The translations under genes and the position numbers were made by a program. From Annona cherimola (lineage: Eukaryota; Streptophyta; Magnoliopsida; Magnoliales; Annonaceae), in assembly GCA_030490835.1 (NCBI GenBank), contig CM059972.1:30979452-31043451 (forward strand): 64,000 nucleotides of DNA, read 5' to 3'. Each line of letters starts with the position of its first letter. Positions within the stretch are counted from its first letter, which is position 1. Of this stretch, positions 34,560 through 46,722 are shown piece by piece. Under the pieces are notes generated by a model. That model ran no database searches, was not told the DNA's origin, and worked only from the letters and a program-made list of their open reading frames with translations.

Positions 34560-37235
34560 ACTAAATTTATGGATGGTTTTTGAAAACCACCAATGAGCCA
34601 ATTATTTTGCTTGGCTAGTAAGTCAACTCTTTCCTAGCCATTGATTTTGTGTACTTTTCGTCCTCCATTTATGCCTTGATCGTCACCTATTTTTCCTTAA
34701 TCTTAGATGGGGCCCACACTTATTGATGTCCCTTAACTACTTTAACGGTTCAGATATTCATTTAATGGTTTAAATTTGGTAGTTTTTATTCACCATTTGA
34801 AATGTTGCACATCCACTTCTTTCTTTGGTCAAATTTATTTTGACCATTAAAACCTCATAAAAATACTAATTATTTATTTAATCCAAACCGTCCATTACGT
34901 CGACTCTACTTCAATTGTCTTGAGAAAATACTTTTTACTTCGTCTCGAATGTAAATTGCTGCTGATCTACCGTATCGATTAGTGGCCATTACTTCTGAAG
35001 CAGGCTTAAAGCATTGGAGGCCCATTTTCTACATGAATCCAGCACAAGATTGGGCTTGCAAATATATGGGCTAAAAGTTCAAATATAAATCTATGAAAGG
35101 CTTTAAATGGGTGGGCCAAATGGTAGTAAGCCTGTTTAAAAAAAAATCTAATTTTCCCATTTAAGTATGGTGTCATTAGTTGTCCCACCTTCTTCGATGA
35201 TAATGAACATTATCATTGAAGGAGGTATGGTTGACACCAAAGATTTTTCTTTCTTTTAGTGCACCTTAGTATGATTTTTATAATTTATTCTTCTTTCATA
35301 CATTTCATCCTATTTAGAATGCCTTTAACAATTTTTCTATAGGAAATTTTCTTGTAATCTTATTATGACTTTTCATAATTCTCTCTCTCTTTTTTCTTAA
35401 TAATAATAATTATTATTATAATTTTAATAATTTTGACTTTTTTAGCCATAGGAATAGCAAAGTTGTAAAATTCTCAAGATTGTTGATTGAAAGAGTTTCA
35501 TTAATTTATATTGGAGATAATTTTTCATGAAGTATTCTAAAATTACATAGCACATAACTGTATGATCTTTCAACTGGTAGATGTCAGATGCATGAAACTT
35601 TACCAACCCATCCAAGTGAGTTAACTATCGTATCAAAATATAATGGTGGTGTATTGTAATTTCCTCTCCTTATCGTATTTCAGGGTAATTGGAGATCTTT
35701 TTTTTTCTTCTTCTCCTCACCATATTTCAGGATATCTGAAGATTTTTTCTTTTTCTTTTTTTTTCTCTTCCCGTCACCATATTTCAGGGTATCTAGGGAT
35801 TTTTTTTTTTGAAATCTTCTCGTCACCATATTTTAGGGTATCTAGGGATCTCTTTTTTTTTATTCTCTGATTTTTTGAAAATTATTCACCACGTTTCATA
35901 ATGATATTAATAGGTGAAAGAGGAATTTTTGAGACCGTTTTGGGTGTGGCCCCTTTAGAGGAAGAAAGGGCCTTTTTGTAGCCTTTGATGTTTGGAAAAT
36001 TGCACATTGGTATTATTTTGCACAACTCCACCTTTTCTTTTTTGCAAAATTTTATTTCAAAATAGATTTCTTCTAAAATTTATGGGTGGTTTTTAAAAAC
36101 CGCCAATGGGCGCAGTGTTTTGCTTGGCTAGTAAGTCAACTCTTTCCTAGCCATTAATTTGTGTATTTTCGTCCTTCATTTATGCCGTGATCGTCACCTA
36201 TTTTTCCTTGATCTTAGATGGGGCCCACACGTATTGATGTCCTTTAACCACTTTAACGGTTCAAATCTTCATTTAGAGGTTTAGATTTGGTAGTTTTTAT
36301 TCTCCATTTGAAATATTGCACATCCACCTCTTTCTTTGGTCAAATTTATTTTGACCATTAAAACTTCATAAAATACTATTTATTTATTTAATCAAAACCA
36401 TCCATCACGTCAATTCTGCTTCGATTGTCTTGAGAAAATACTTTTTACTTCGTCTTGAATGCAAATTGCTCCTGATTTGTTGTATCGATTAGTGGCCATT
36501 ACTTCTGAAGTTGGCTTAAAACAGTGGAAGCTCATTTTCTACATGGATCCTACACAAGATTGGGCTTGCAAATATATGGGCTAAAAATTCAAATACAAAT
36601 CTATGAAAGGCCTTAAATGGGTTGACCAAATGGTAGTAAGTTTGTTTTAAAAAAATCTAATTTTCCCATTGTGACACCAAAGATTTTTCTTTCTTTTAGT
36701 GCACCTTAGTATGATTTTTATAATTTATTCTTCTTTCATACATTTCATCCTATTTAGAATGCCTTTAACAATTTTTCTATAGGAAATTTTCTTGTAATCT
36801 TATTATGACTTTTCATAATTTTCTCTCTCTTTTTTCTTAATAATAATAATTATTATTATAATTTTAATAATTTTGACTTTTTTAGCCATAGGAATAGCAA
36901 AGTTGTAAAATTCTCAAGATTTTTTATTGAAGGAGTTTCATTAATTTATATTGGAGATAATTTTTCATTAAGTATTCTAAAATTATATAGCACATGAGTG
37001 TATGATCTATCAACTAGTAGATGTCAGATGCATGAAACTTTACCAACCCATCCAAGTGAGTTAACTATCGTATCAAAATATAATGGTAGTGTATTGTAAT
37101 TTCCTCTCCTTATCGTATTTCAGGGTATTTGGAGATCTTTTTTTTTCTTCTTCCCCTCACCATATTTGAGGATTTTTTCTTTTTCTTTCTTTTTTTTCTC
37201 TTCCCCTCACAATATTTCAGGGTATCTAGGGATTA
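34560..37235. repeat. Tandem units of block C, inverted copy
   Basis: Two units as at 12370-15300. Minisatellite runs lie at about 35676-35853 and 37118-37233 with fewer motif copies than in block C. The 70-base hairpin is at 35169-35238 in one unit only. A run of 13 C at 37313-37325 lies just beyond. Confidence 0.85.
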
Positions 37236-38157
37236 CGCAATATACCTAGTAATATTTACTAAGTTAAGATAAAAAAAAATCATTTCAGCTGACTACATAG
37301 ATATCTTTTGTGCCCCCCCCCCCCCGTAAACTAAGTGATTTATAAGTAACTCAAGAAAATATCTTTTTGTTCATCAAAAAAATGTATCTTCTTAATTTTG
37401 AAAATTTGAATACATATGTGGTGCCTTACCCACTTTGTTAAATTTGGTATTCTTTAAATTTATTTAATATTTTATTATACCACCTGAATTTTAAAAATTG
37501 TCAAATATTGCATCTTTTTGGAGCTCACATCTAAGCGCAATATATATATATATTAGTTGCCCGAATTACGGGTTGTTGCACATGATTTATAGGATTAGAA
37601 ATATTTTTCTGTGATCTAATTACAAATTTGAGAATTTATATGCAATTTTTTAAGGAAAATTAACACGTATTTTAGATCAATTTGGGCATGACAACAACAT
37701 ATGAATAGAAAATCAATTAAGCGATTAAATTATTTCATTGGGCTTCCATTTTTTTACTTTATTTCACTATAATATTTAATAACTGTAAAATTGAAAATAT
37801 TCAATTATTTTTTAAATTAAGGATCAATATAGATTTCGTAGGATTTTTTTCCCCTTAAAAATTCGTTTGTATGGACACCAATGCGTCAGTCTGAAAAAAT
37901 AGAAAAATTGTAAGAATATCTTAGTGCTTAATAGTAATACATGTTGAGATAATTTAATATATACCACTGAAAAAAATCGTCTGCCTCTCAATCACCCTCT
38001 AAAATTTGGTGACAGGGCATTTTAATTTATTAATTGTATTTCCAAGGCATAGAGCTAATGCTTCGCGTACAACGGTTACAGGCCTAGCCCATAACTTTGA
38101 CTTGAAATTAGTTGCCCAATTATATTGTACCTAATGTCAAACGGGCGTTGTACTTTT

Positions 38158-38268
38158 TTTTTCAGTGGCCAGAGCTCGCCGGTCGATGGCAAATGTGGAG
38201 TGTGGTCGACAAGATTCAATCCCGGATTGCCGGGTCAGTGACTGCCCTAAGGCTGAGCCTCTCAGGCC
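38158..38268. mobile_element. Possible SINE, inverted copy
   Basis: Inverted counterpart of 10790-10893, with the T9 tract at its left end and GATTCAATCCCGG as the box-B-like piece. Confidence 0.35.
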
Positions 38269-38389
38269 ATGATAAACAATCTAATATTTTATTTTTTTCT
38301 TTTAACTAAATGATAATGAAATAAACAATTCGAGTTAATAGGTAAAAAAAAAGCTCATATTTATCACCGTGACAAAGAAACTGGGGTGG

Positions 38390-39272
38390 GGGGACAACTT
38401 TTTAATTATTTCTATGTAACTAATCTATCTATTTTAACTTTATTTTCTTTATTTATCATCATTACCCATATTATATCATACTATTTTATTTCATTTAAAA
38501 TTTTTTATAACAAAACATTTCATTCAAAAATTTTAACGCACCTAAGGAAATGATCCGATTGGCTCGGCCTTTGCTTAGCCTAGTTCAAAAAATTTATTTT
38601 AAACTTTTTTTTTACTTTTATCATACACTTATTTATTTAAGCGTATTTAATATATAAAGAAAGTTTACCATTTTTTACTATGTGTACATATTTTTCTAGA
38701 TTTTTAAACATAATCGTATTTAAAATAGATGTTTAAAAATTTCAAAAAAATATATACACATATAAAAAAAAAGGGTAAAAGTTTGATTTATATGTTAAAT
38801 ATATTTAGATAAATAAATGTATGAAAAAAGCAAAAAAAGTATTTTAAATAAATTTTTTTAGGTAAGTAAAGTAAACCATTTGTTAAGCCTAGGATAACAA
38901 GATTTTTTAATTTTATAACAATGAATGATCAAGTTAGCCCGAACTAAGCAAGTATCTCGCTTAGCCCACATAAAAAAACTCATTTAAAAGATTTTTTTAA
39001 AAAACTTTTATCTTCACATATTTGTTTATTTAAGTGTATTTAACATATAAACTAAATTTTATCATTTTTAGATATCATATATTGTTTTCGGGATTTTATC
39101 TTTAAAAAGCTTAAAAAATATATACACATATTCAAAAAATGGTAAAAGTTTAATTTATAGGTTAAATACACATTAATAAATAAGACTATGAAAAAAAAAC
39201 CCAAAAAGTGTTGTAAATAAGTTATTGAGATGAGCTAAGTGAGATATTCGCTTAGCCCGAACTAACAGGATC
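38390..39272. mobile_element. Cluster of MITEs: GGTGTGTTTGG fragment, M2 and M1
   Basis: Counterparts of 10675-10511, 10510-10158 and 8423-8184. M2 (38545-38901) and M1 (38928-39272) are complete fold-backs here. The hAT1 empty site ACAAGATT is at 38897-38904. The old paralogue at about 56500 lacks the whole cluster. Confidence 0.72.
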
Positions 39273-39598
39273 GCTTCTTTTTATAACCTTTCAACAATTA
39301 CATCAAAAATTTCACTATCACGTCAACAGTAATATTGTTTGGACTTTGAAATTAGTTTTTGCAAAATCCCGATATCAAGGACTTGATTTGTAAATATGGG
39401 CATAGAGGTTCAAGCAAAATTGGAATCAAGGAACTTGAACCTAATTTTCTTATTTATATTTAATACAAATATATTATGTAAAATCTAATTAATATATTTT
39501 CCTATATACGTATTTGATATTATTTATATTTATGTTGGCATTATTTGTCATGTTGAAATTATATTATTTACTTTTTCATTGGTTGGCTTTCTTCTCTT

Positions 39599-39872
39599 GG
39601 GTACGTTTGGAAAGCGATATGACTTTTAAATGAAAACTTTTTGATATAAAAGTTTTTAAATAGAAAGAAAATGATGTGATAATGTAGGGGTAATGATGAT
39701 AAGTAAAAAGAATAAAGTTAAAATAGATAGATTAGTTACGTGGGTAGTTGTGTAGAAATGATTAAAAATAGGGTAATTATAAAGGAAAATGTGAAGAAAT
39801 GATTAAAAAATATGATAGTTAGGAAGATTAAAATGGTTTATCTTGACCTTTTTATACAATGCTAAACACATC
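39599..39872. mobile_element. MITE of GGTGTGTTTGG family, inverted copy
   Basis: GGTACGTTTGGAAAGCG at the left and GCTAAACACATC at the right. Counterpart of 7584-7857. Confidence 0.72.
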
Positions 39873-40109
39873 ACTTTTGGAAAAGATAATTTATTACTAT
39901 TCTTTTTAAAATTTAATTAAACTATATTTTTTTTTACTTTTATAGCTTATTAATTTGTATTCATATGAAAATTTAAAATTGTCATTTAAGTTGAATAAAA
40001 AGTTAGAAACCCACATTCTAATCCAAATTTCAACCCACAGGCGATTTTCATAAATAAGAATAAGGTCCAGGGTCCCTTTGAAAAAAAAAAAGGTCTAGGG
40101 TTGATTTAT

Positions 40110-40276
40110 ATTAGGGAGTGTCAGAGACAAGAAGCACAGGATATGCTCTGAGATCGAGCACTAGAATTTCTAATTATGCAATCGCTACTGCGTAAACTTC
40201 TATATATATTAAGAGGGGAGGGCCTTCTCCTTTCTTCGTCTTCAAGCAATCGGCAACTCCTCAATCCCGGATACTG
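40110..40276 (+). promoter_or_regulatory. Duplicated B3 promoter and 5' UTR
   Basis: Inverted copy of 7171-7330, including CTATATATATT (40200-40209) about 70 bases before an ATG at 40277, the same spacing as in the B3 gene. Downstream of codon 3 the B3 gene is replaced by Copia. Confidence 0.7.
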
Positions 40277-40444
40277 ATGGGAGAGAGTCCGTCAAAAGTA
40301 ATAACCAAATTTCTTATTTGGTTTCTTTTGTGTTGGACCGCCTGCAGTTTTCTTATAATTTTTCATATCCTTATAGGTACTTGCCAAATGAGTACTTTTA
40401 GTCTTTTCTTACTTCGACTTATTCTTCTTTTACACACAATATAA
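40277..40444 (+). CDS. Candidate chimeric ORF: B3 start fused to antisense Copia gag
   Basis: ATG at 40277 keeps the first three B3 codons (MGE), then reads through the junction into the reverse complement of Copia gag and ends at TAA 40442-40444, giving 55 codons. The product is hydrophobic (KFLIWFLLCW near residues 11-20 and FSLFLLRLILLL near 41-52, with FLIIFHILI between), so it could span a membrane once or twice. No known domain. A TATA box and the B3 5' UTR lie upstream at unchanged spacing. Whether it is transcribed or translated is unknown; it may be chance. Alternative: an inert rearrangement product. Confidence 0.25.
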   Translation: MGESPSKVITKFLIWFLLCWTACSFLIIFHILIGTCQMSTFSLFLLRLILLLHTI

Positions 40445-43433
40445 ATAAACTCATCAAGAGATCTTTTATCCTTTTGTTAGTCATAATTAACTTTAAACTT
40501 ACCAAATTGTGTTTAGTAGAATCGAAACTAATTACACAAGTAAATCTGCTTTAACGTTAGTTCCTTTAGTTTCAAAGTAAGAAGAGACAAGTACTCTTTT
40601 ATATTTCTTTTAACCTTATACCTTATTGAAATCAAGTTCGACAGAATCGTACTCGTTTTAGCTTTATTACTTTTAGCAAAGTACTTTACTGTTTTCTTAA
40701 TATAAATTTTTGGCATTAGTTACCTTTCGGACATGATACCCCCTTAAAATTTTTCAAAATTTTATACTTTACAATCATAAAACTCATGCAATTTGAATAA
40801 TCTCGCTTCTCAAAGTTCTCATTTTTCCTCGTTGGAAGTTTTAACCGCAAGAGGAGTGAATTGTTCAATCCTTAGTACAAGATTTAGATTCATAACGCCA
40901 AGAATGATCATAATATTTTATTTTCATTACTTCGACATGAAAATAGAATAAATATTGGAAAATATAGCATAAGCAGATAAATTAACCAAAATTAAACATA
41001 ATAATATGTTCACATAACTTTTATATAGAACTTTAGCAATTCAAATAATGGTAGGGCCCATCACAAGATACCTAGCACAACATTAATACTTAGTCTTTAG
41101 ACAAAAGTATTAATTTGTAAGTGGTACTCTTTGTGCAATAATCAAATATCGATAATAAAGTCCTGTCAAACAATAAGCTTTTCTTTGGACCGACTATTGT
41201 TTACATAGAATGCCTAATAATTATCATATATTTATCACCGCAGGTATCTGTGTAATTCGACCAAATACTAACCCTTTTTTGGGCGAATCAATATCTGCAT
41301 TAATTATATATCCACAATATTTTGGTATAGTAATCAAATATTAACAATAAAATCCTGTCTAACAATAAGCCTTTCTTTGGACCAACTTGTTATTCACATG
41401 GAATGCCAAAAAATTGTTACATATTTATTACCAAAAGTGTGTACGCAGTTCGACTATATATTAATCTTCCTTTAGGCTGATAAATATTCACATGAATTAC
41501 ATATACACAATTATCTTAATGTCTTAAAAATAAATTAACTTACACAAGAGAGGCTACTTTGGTAGCATGTTATTTCAATTAATTTATTTTAAAACATTAG
41601 ACATCCATAAAAATACTTGTACCATTGTTTGAATTTAATAAAAAGTCCAAAATATTAAACTTATTTCTAAATACCAAACATAAAATTTTTGCATGATAAT
41701 GGGTCAATTTGAATTTAAGCATCCAAAAATCTAAAATTGAATTTTGCACAACAACAGGTTAATATGAATTTTAATAGAAAGCAACAACTCAAAGTAGCAT
41801 GAAAATTATCCACAAATTGCCTTCTAAATTCCTATAAATTAACCATGCGCATATAATTCAGAAATTGCATGCATTTCCATAAAATTCACAAAATTTGATA
41901 TTTTGGACTTATTTGGCTTAATTAGACCCTTCGATTTGATTCAGAATATCCAAAAACATAAAAAACTATTATTAGACGTCCAAATCGGATGCCAAGATCA
42001 TAAAATACGTTAAATATGTTTTGGACGGCTCAAAATGGGTCACATGTCGTTGGGTCAGGAACTGGACAAGGTGGTCGGGCTGCACCTGGGCCTAAAAATG
42101 GGCTGCCCAGAGGCTGTCCGCACTGCTGCACAGCTGCCGAAATCCACCGTCCAACTGTCTGACATCTGTTTTCGCATGATCTGCTAGCCGCCCAACTCAA
42201 CACCGTCCAATTCGCTCATAACTGGAAGCAGCTGTCCATCCGTTACTGCACTCCAGCGGCCAAACCGGTGCTTTCCGACAGTGTTTCCAGTGGCAGCAGC
42301 AAAGCAGATATAGCCAAATGTTGTTGGCAGCGCGATCCCTTTCTCAGCAAGCAGTGTCTTCTCCCGCCGGAACCCATTATGGCTGCCACTGCTGGTTGCA
42401 TAAAACCAGTGCCATCCAGCCGGCGCCGCACAACATCGCCGCCACCCGTCACTCCTGCCCTGTCGTCCAGCAGCCGTCGTCGCTGTCTAACATCGTTACT
42501 AGCTTCACGACACGACAATTGGTGTCCACCCACCGTTTAATGCGCCATCAGAGGTGTTTCCGAATTCATTTTTTTTCTATTTAACAACGGCAAAACCTGA
42601 ACCCTATTTCGCCATGGTTTCCGGCGACATAACCAGCAGCAAGCTGTGATTGCATCATGGGTTTTCTTCCATCAAACCATACATAACAGGGGCAGCGGCA
42701 GCCATCCGATCTTTGACCAAAATTGTTGAAAAATAATTATTTTATGTTTCGATGGCCAAATCCATTCGGCTGAAACCGTAGAAAGCTATGATCGAACGGC
42801 TATGCATGTTGAATTGAATATTAAATAAACTACTAAAATCCCAAAGAAAATAATGCAGAAAAAACATGAAGGTGCCGTTTAAACTATGGGTTTTCTGAAT
42901 CCATAGAATCTGAATTAGGAAAACAGCTGCAGTGATGTGGATTGTCCAATCAATCAACAACACAGAATAAATGGATGAGTATCTATTTGGACTCCAAGAA
43001 AATTCCAATAATCCAAGAATTAAATCCAAATAGCTATTTGAATCCACATATAATTAGCATATAAATTAACAAAAATTTATTAATAATTCAACATGGAAAG
43101 GCTCTGATACCACTTGTTGGGAAAATCATATTGATTAAATCCATAATCACCCCAGGATCCTCCATGCTAAATCACTAAGAAAATAAAATCATAAACGAAA
43201 GCGTACCTGAATCCATGAAAGCAGTTGTTCTTGTATCCTTGTGGTTTATGGGTTTTCCAGGTTAATGTCCTAGGGTTTGGCTCCTCTTTTCCAATGATGA
43301 GATGTTAAAAAAGAAACCCCGATAGGTGCATAACCTAGGGACCACAACCGTTTATATAAGAAACCTATCTTTTGTTTTTCTAGTTTAGCCCATCATAAAA
43401 ATAGAAATTAGAAATTAGGCTGTAGGGTTTCTA
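40284..43433 (-). mobile_element. Inverted Copia piece: gag remnant to LTR
   Basis: Reverse complement of about 23678 to 20120 of copy B. Antisense gag lies at 40284-40890, the leader to about 43090, and the LTR 3' part at 43115-43433 with the primer site before it. A ~0.45-kb leader deletion is shared with 25421-27190. Confidence 0.92.
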
Positions 43434-44493
43434 TATCTTTTTCACAATTTTAATATACACATAAATATGGCCAATACACATCTTTTATTTAGATACAACT
43501 TGTTCTCCTAGCGAAATGATTTTATAAAATATTGTTATACTCTAATAATTATGTCAATAAATCTAAATTTTTTCCTAATTTACACATGAATATATCTATT
43601 TAGAGCAAATATAACTATACACATTTTGATTTCGATGAAACTAAGTCTCATAACTAAAAAAATAATATTAAATACAATGAATGAATTTAATTTTGCATTA
43701 GGCATCACATTTTAAAATAGATTAGAGTTACATAAAATCACTTCTCTGTAATCCGATTAAATAAAAACAAACCTATATATTAATAGCTTCAGTATATATC
43801 ATCCTACCAATTCAATTCGGCAGGTTGATCTAATTTCGGCTTCCATCTTGATCATTTTTTCAAATTCAATCCATCTTTTGTATTTCTACATATGTTTCTT
43901 ACATAATAAAACTGATATCAGTTGGATTTATGTAAAATCACTTAGATCTATGCACTAAAATTTTTGAATGTTACGAAATCATATATGGTTATTATTTTAG
44001 ATAAGATAAATATTTTAAATAGTTTAGATATTAAATTAGGATCTTATGGATTCTTATAATAAATAAATTATTTTTAATAGATTTAAAATCACTCTTACGT
44101 TATTGTTAATTTTGACAATGATACAAGTTATAAATTAATATATATTTTGTATATAAGTAAAGCAAATAGTACAAAATACAAACGATATACTAGAATTGAC
44201 AAAATAATCAAAATTAGGCCTAAACTAGATCGTCTTACTAAAGTGAGTTGGTAAAATGGGTTTTAGTAAAGTTATCCTTATGTATGCACGAAAGTTCTAT
44301 CATGTTACGAAATTATATAGAATCATGATTATAAGTAGAATGAATATTTTAGATATTTTGATATTAAGTGAATATTTTAGATATTTAGATATTAAGTTAA
44401 GATCTTATAGGATTCTTATAATAAATAAATTATGTTTAATGAATTTAAAATCACTTGTAAGTGACTTTTAATTTCGAAAATGCTATAAGTCAT

Positions 44494-46220
44494 TAGGGGT
44501 GCAACTCGGGCTCATGAAACTCGGGTTCACCTCAACCCTAACCCTAACCCTATTTGTAAAACTTCAACCCTAACCCTAACCCTAACCCTAACCCTATTTG
44601 TAAACCTCAACCCTAACCCTATTTTTGAAATTCGGGCTCGGGTTGAGTTTCGGGTTGAGTTTCAGGTTGACATTCTCCTATTAACCTGTCTTTGTTACTC
44701 ATCCTATATATAATTTTTATCAAAAACCTATTGTATAAAAATATTAAAAAATAATTTATTATACAAAAGCAAGAAAAATTCAAATACCACTTAAGAGTAG
44801 AAAGAAAGAAACCTGTTTTGAGTCTTCTCTTTGCATCAAGTAGAACAATAGCTATATTTTGGAGAATGTAGAAGTACAACCGTTTTCTATTCTGCAATTT
44901 AACACCAATATCACAACTATGTACATGTTGAAATGATCACCTAAATATCACTTTTTTAACATATATAAAAAAATTAGAAATTGTCCATGTGAATTTTAAT
45001 AGTTCTACTCATTTCAGAGAACCAAAAAACTAATTCAAAAATCAAAAATATTAACCAATGCGTATCAAATTATCAACAACTAACATAAACACAAACAAAT
45101 AAAATAATTTTTTGAGATTGCAAAAATATTTGAAATGACAGCATTCAAGCTATAGGAATACTTGTTCAAAAAAATGCAAAACAAGTACATCTGATTCTGC
45201 ATGCTAAGTAAAAATAGACATTTCTAAATTACCATTTAAACAGTTTCCATTTACTTTATTTCTAACAATTAATTCTTAGATAATTAATGCTGTTTTCATT
45301 TGTTTATTTCTAAAAATTTATTCTACCTATATATAATCCCATTACATAAATTTTCTCCCTCTCTTTTGCTCTCATTTTCAAATAAGGTTTTATTGCACCA
45401 GTTTTCAATAATTAATCATGTACTGTTAATTTCTATATTAAATAATAAGCAAAGATATTTTCAAAAAAAAATTAAGAACGAAACTGTTACCGGCGCGTGA
45501 TTCTGCTGTTGCCCGTTGGCGCGTTTGGACTAGAAGCAATGAAGCAGATGGCCGGCGCAGGGATGCAGGGACAAGGACAAGCACTACCGGCGCAGGGACA
45601 GGGGCAGGGACCGGAGTTGGGACAGGGAATGACGCCGGCGCAAGGAGCTAGGGACTGGATGGACGCTGTTCGTCGAAAACACAGAAAAGCAGAGAGCCGA
45701 CTTCGTCCGTTTGGCGCAGAAACACAGAATGGTCGAGAGTTGAGAAGGCGACGCGAGAGGAGGAAAATGGTGGCGTTGGTGAGTTGAGAGAGGCGGACAG
45801 ACTAGGAGGTTGCATGCACGGATTACCGAAACTCAGAAGTCAGATTCAAATTTCAGAAAGTGAGAAGCGGAGAAAAGGCTGATTGGCTAAAATGTGAAAG
45901 CGGAAAGCCTGAAAACCAAAAATCCGAGCGCGCACGAAACGTGAGAGCAGGATAGTCTGGACGCGGAAAGGAAAGTTGGGGGCAGTGGGGCTAGCCTGGC
46001 ACTGGCACTCTGGCAAAGCTGAGCTGTGATGTTGATGTATAACATAAAATAATAATATTTTCAAATATAACCTCGAGTTTGGGTTTACAGGGTTCGGGTT
46101 TACCTGAACCCGAAACCGAGAGTTGTTTAAATTCGGTCTGGGTTCGGGCTGAGAAATGCGGAGTTTCAGCACTGCTCAAAGTTGGGTTCGGTGGGCCGGG
46201 TTCGCCAAGTTGCACCCCTA
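44494..46220. mobile_element. Non-autonomous hAT2, second copy
   Basis: Same ends and TAAGTCAT duplication as at 28251-29977, including the CCCTAA runs; only a few base differences. It was copied as part of the larger block. Confidence 0.93.
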
Positions 46221-46722
46221 TAAGTCATGAATTAAGATGACTTTTGGCATCTATACAAAAGCAAGTGGTGCTAAATATACTCAGTGGTTTAAATTAAACA
46301 AAATGATCAAGATGGGGGCCTAAAATACACTATCATACTAAAATGAATTAGTGGGACAGGATGCACTGAAGTTATCTTCTCTTTCTCATTCTTTATATAT
46401 ATAGGGCTCTGCTTCTATGTAACTCTTTTCATTTTTAATATTTTAATAGTTTATGAAAAACTCACATTATCTATTATTTAGTATTATTTGTATTGTTATA
46501 AAAACTCTTTCATTCTTTTAGTATCACATAATATGGGCCCCAACTATAAATATATAAAATCAACCTAATAAAATGATTTAATACTAAATATTAATTTTAA
46601 AGTAGAATTTTTAATGTTTAAAATATCACTAATATATAGATAAATAATTCTATAAAGTATTATTATATTCTAAAACATATATAAATATATCTAAATATTT
46701 TTCCTAATTTATACATAAATAT

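Larger units (their letters stand above)
31764..40283 (-). repeat. Block C inverted copy
   Basis: Reverse complement of 18065 to 7165. It lacks hAT1 and 11825-12460, and keeps the old hAT5, both tandem units, the SINE-like piece and the MITEs. It ends at B3 codon 3. Confidence 0.93.

Noticed and set aside
37313..37325. Run of 13 C as a functional element
   Set aside because: It is a simple homopolymer at a place where the block C copy reads GGTTTACCGGGGGCC; it may be slippage or a sequencing artefact.
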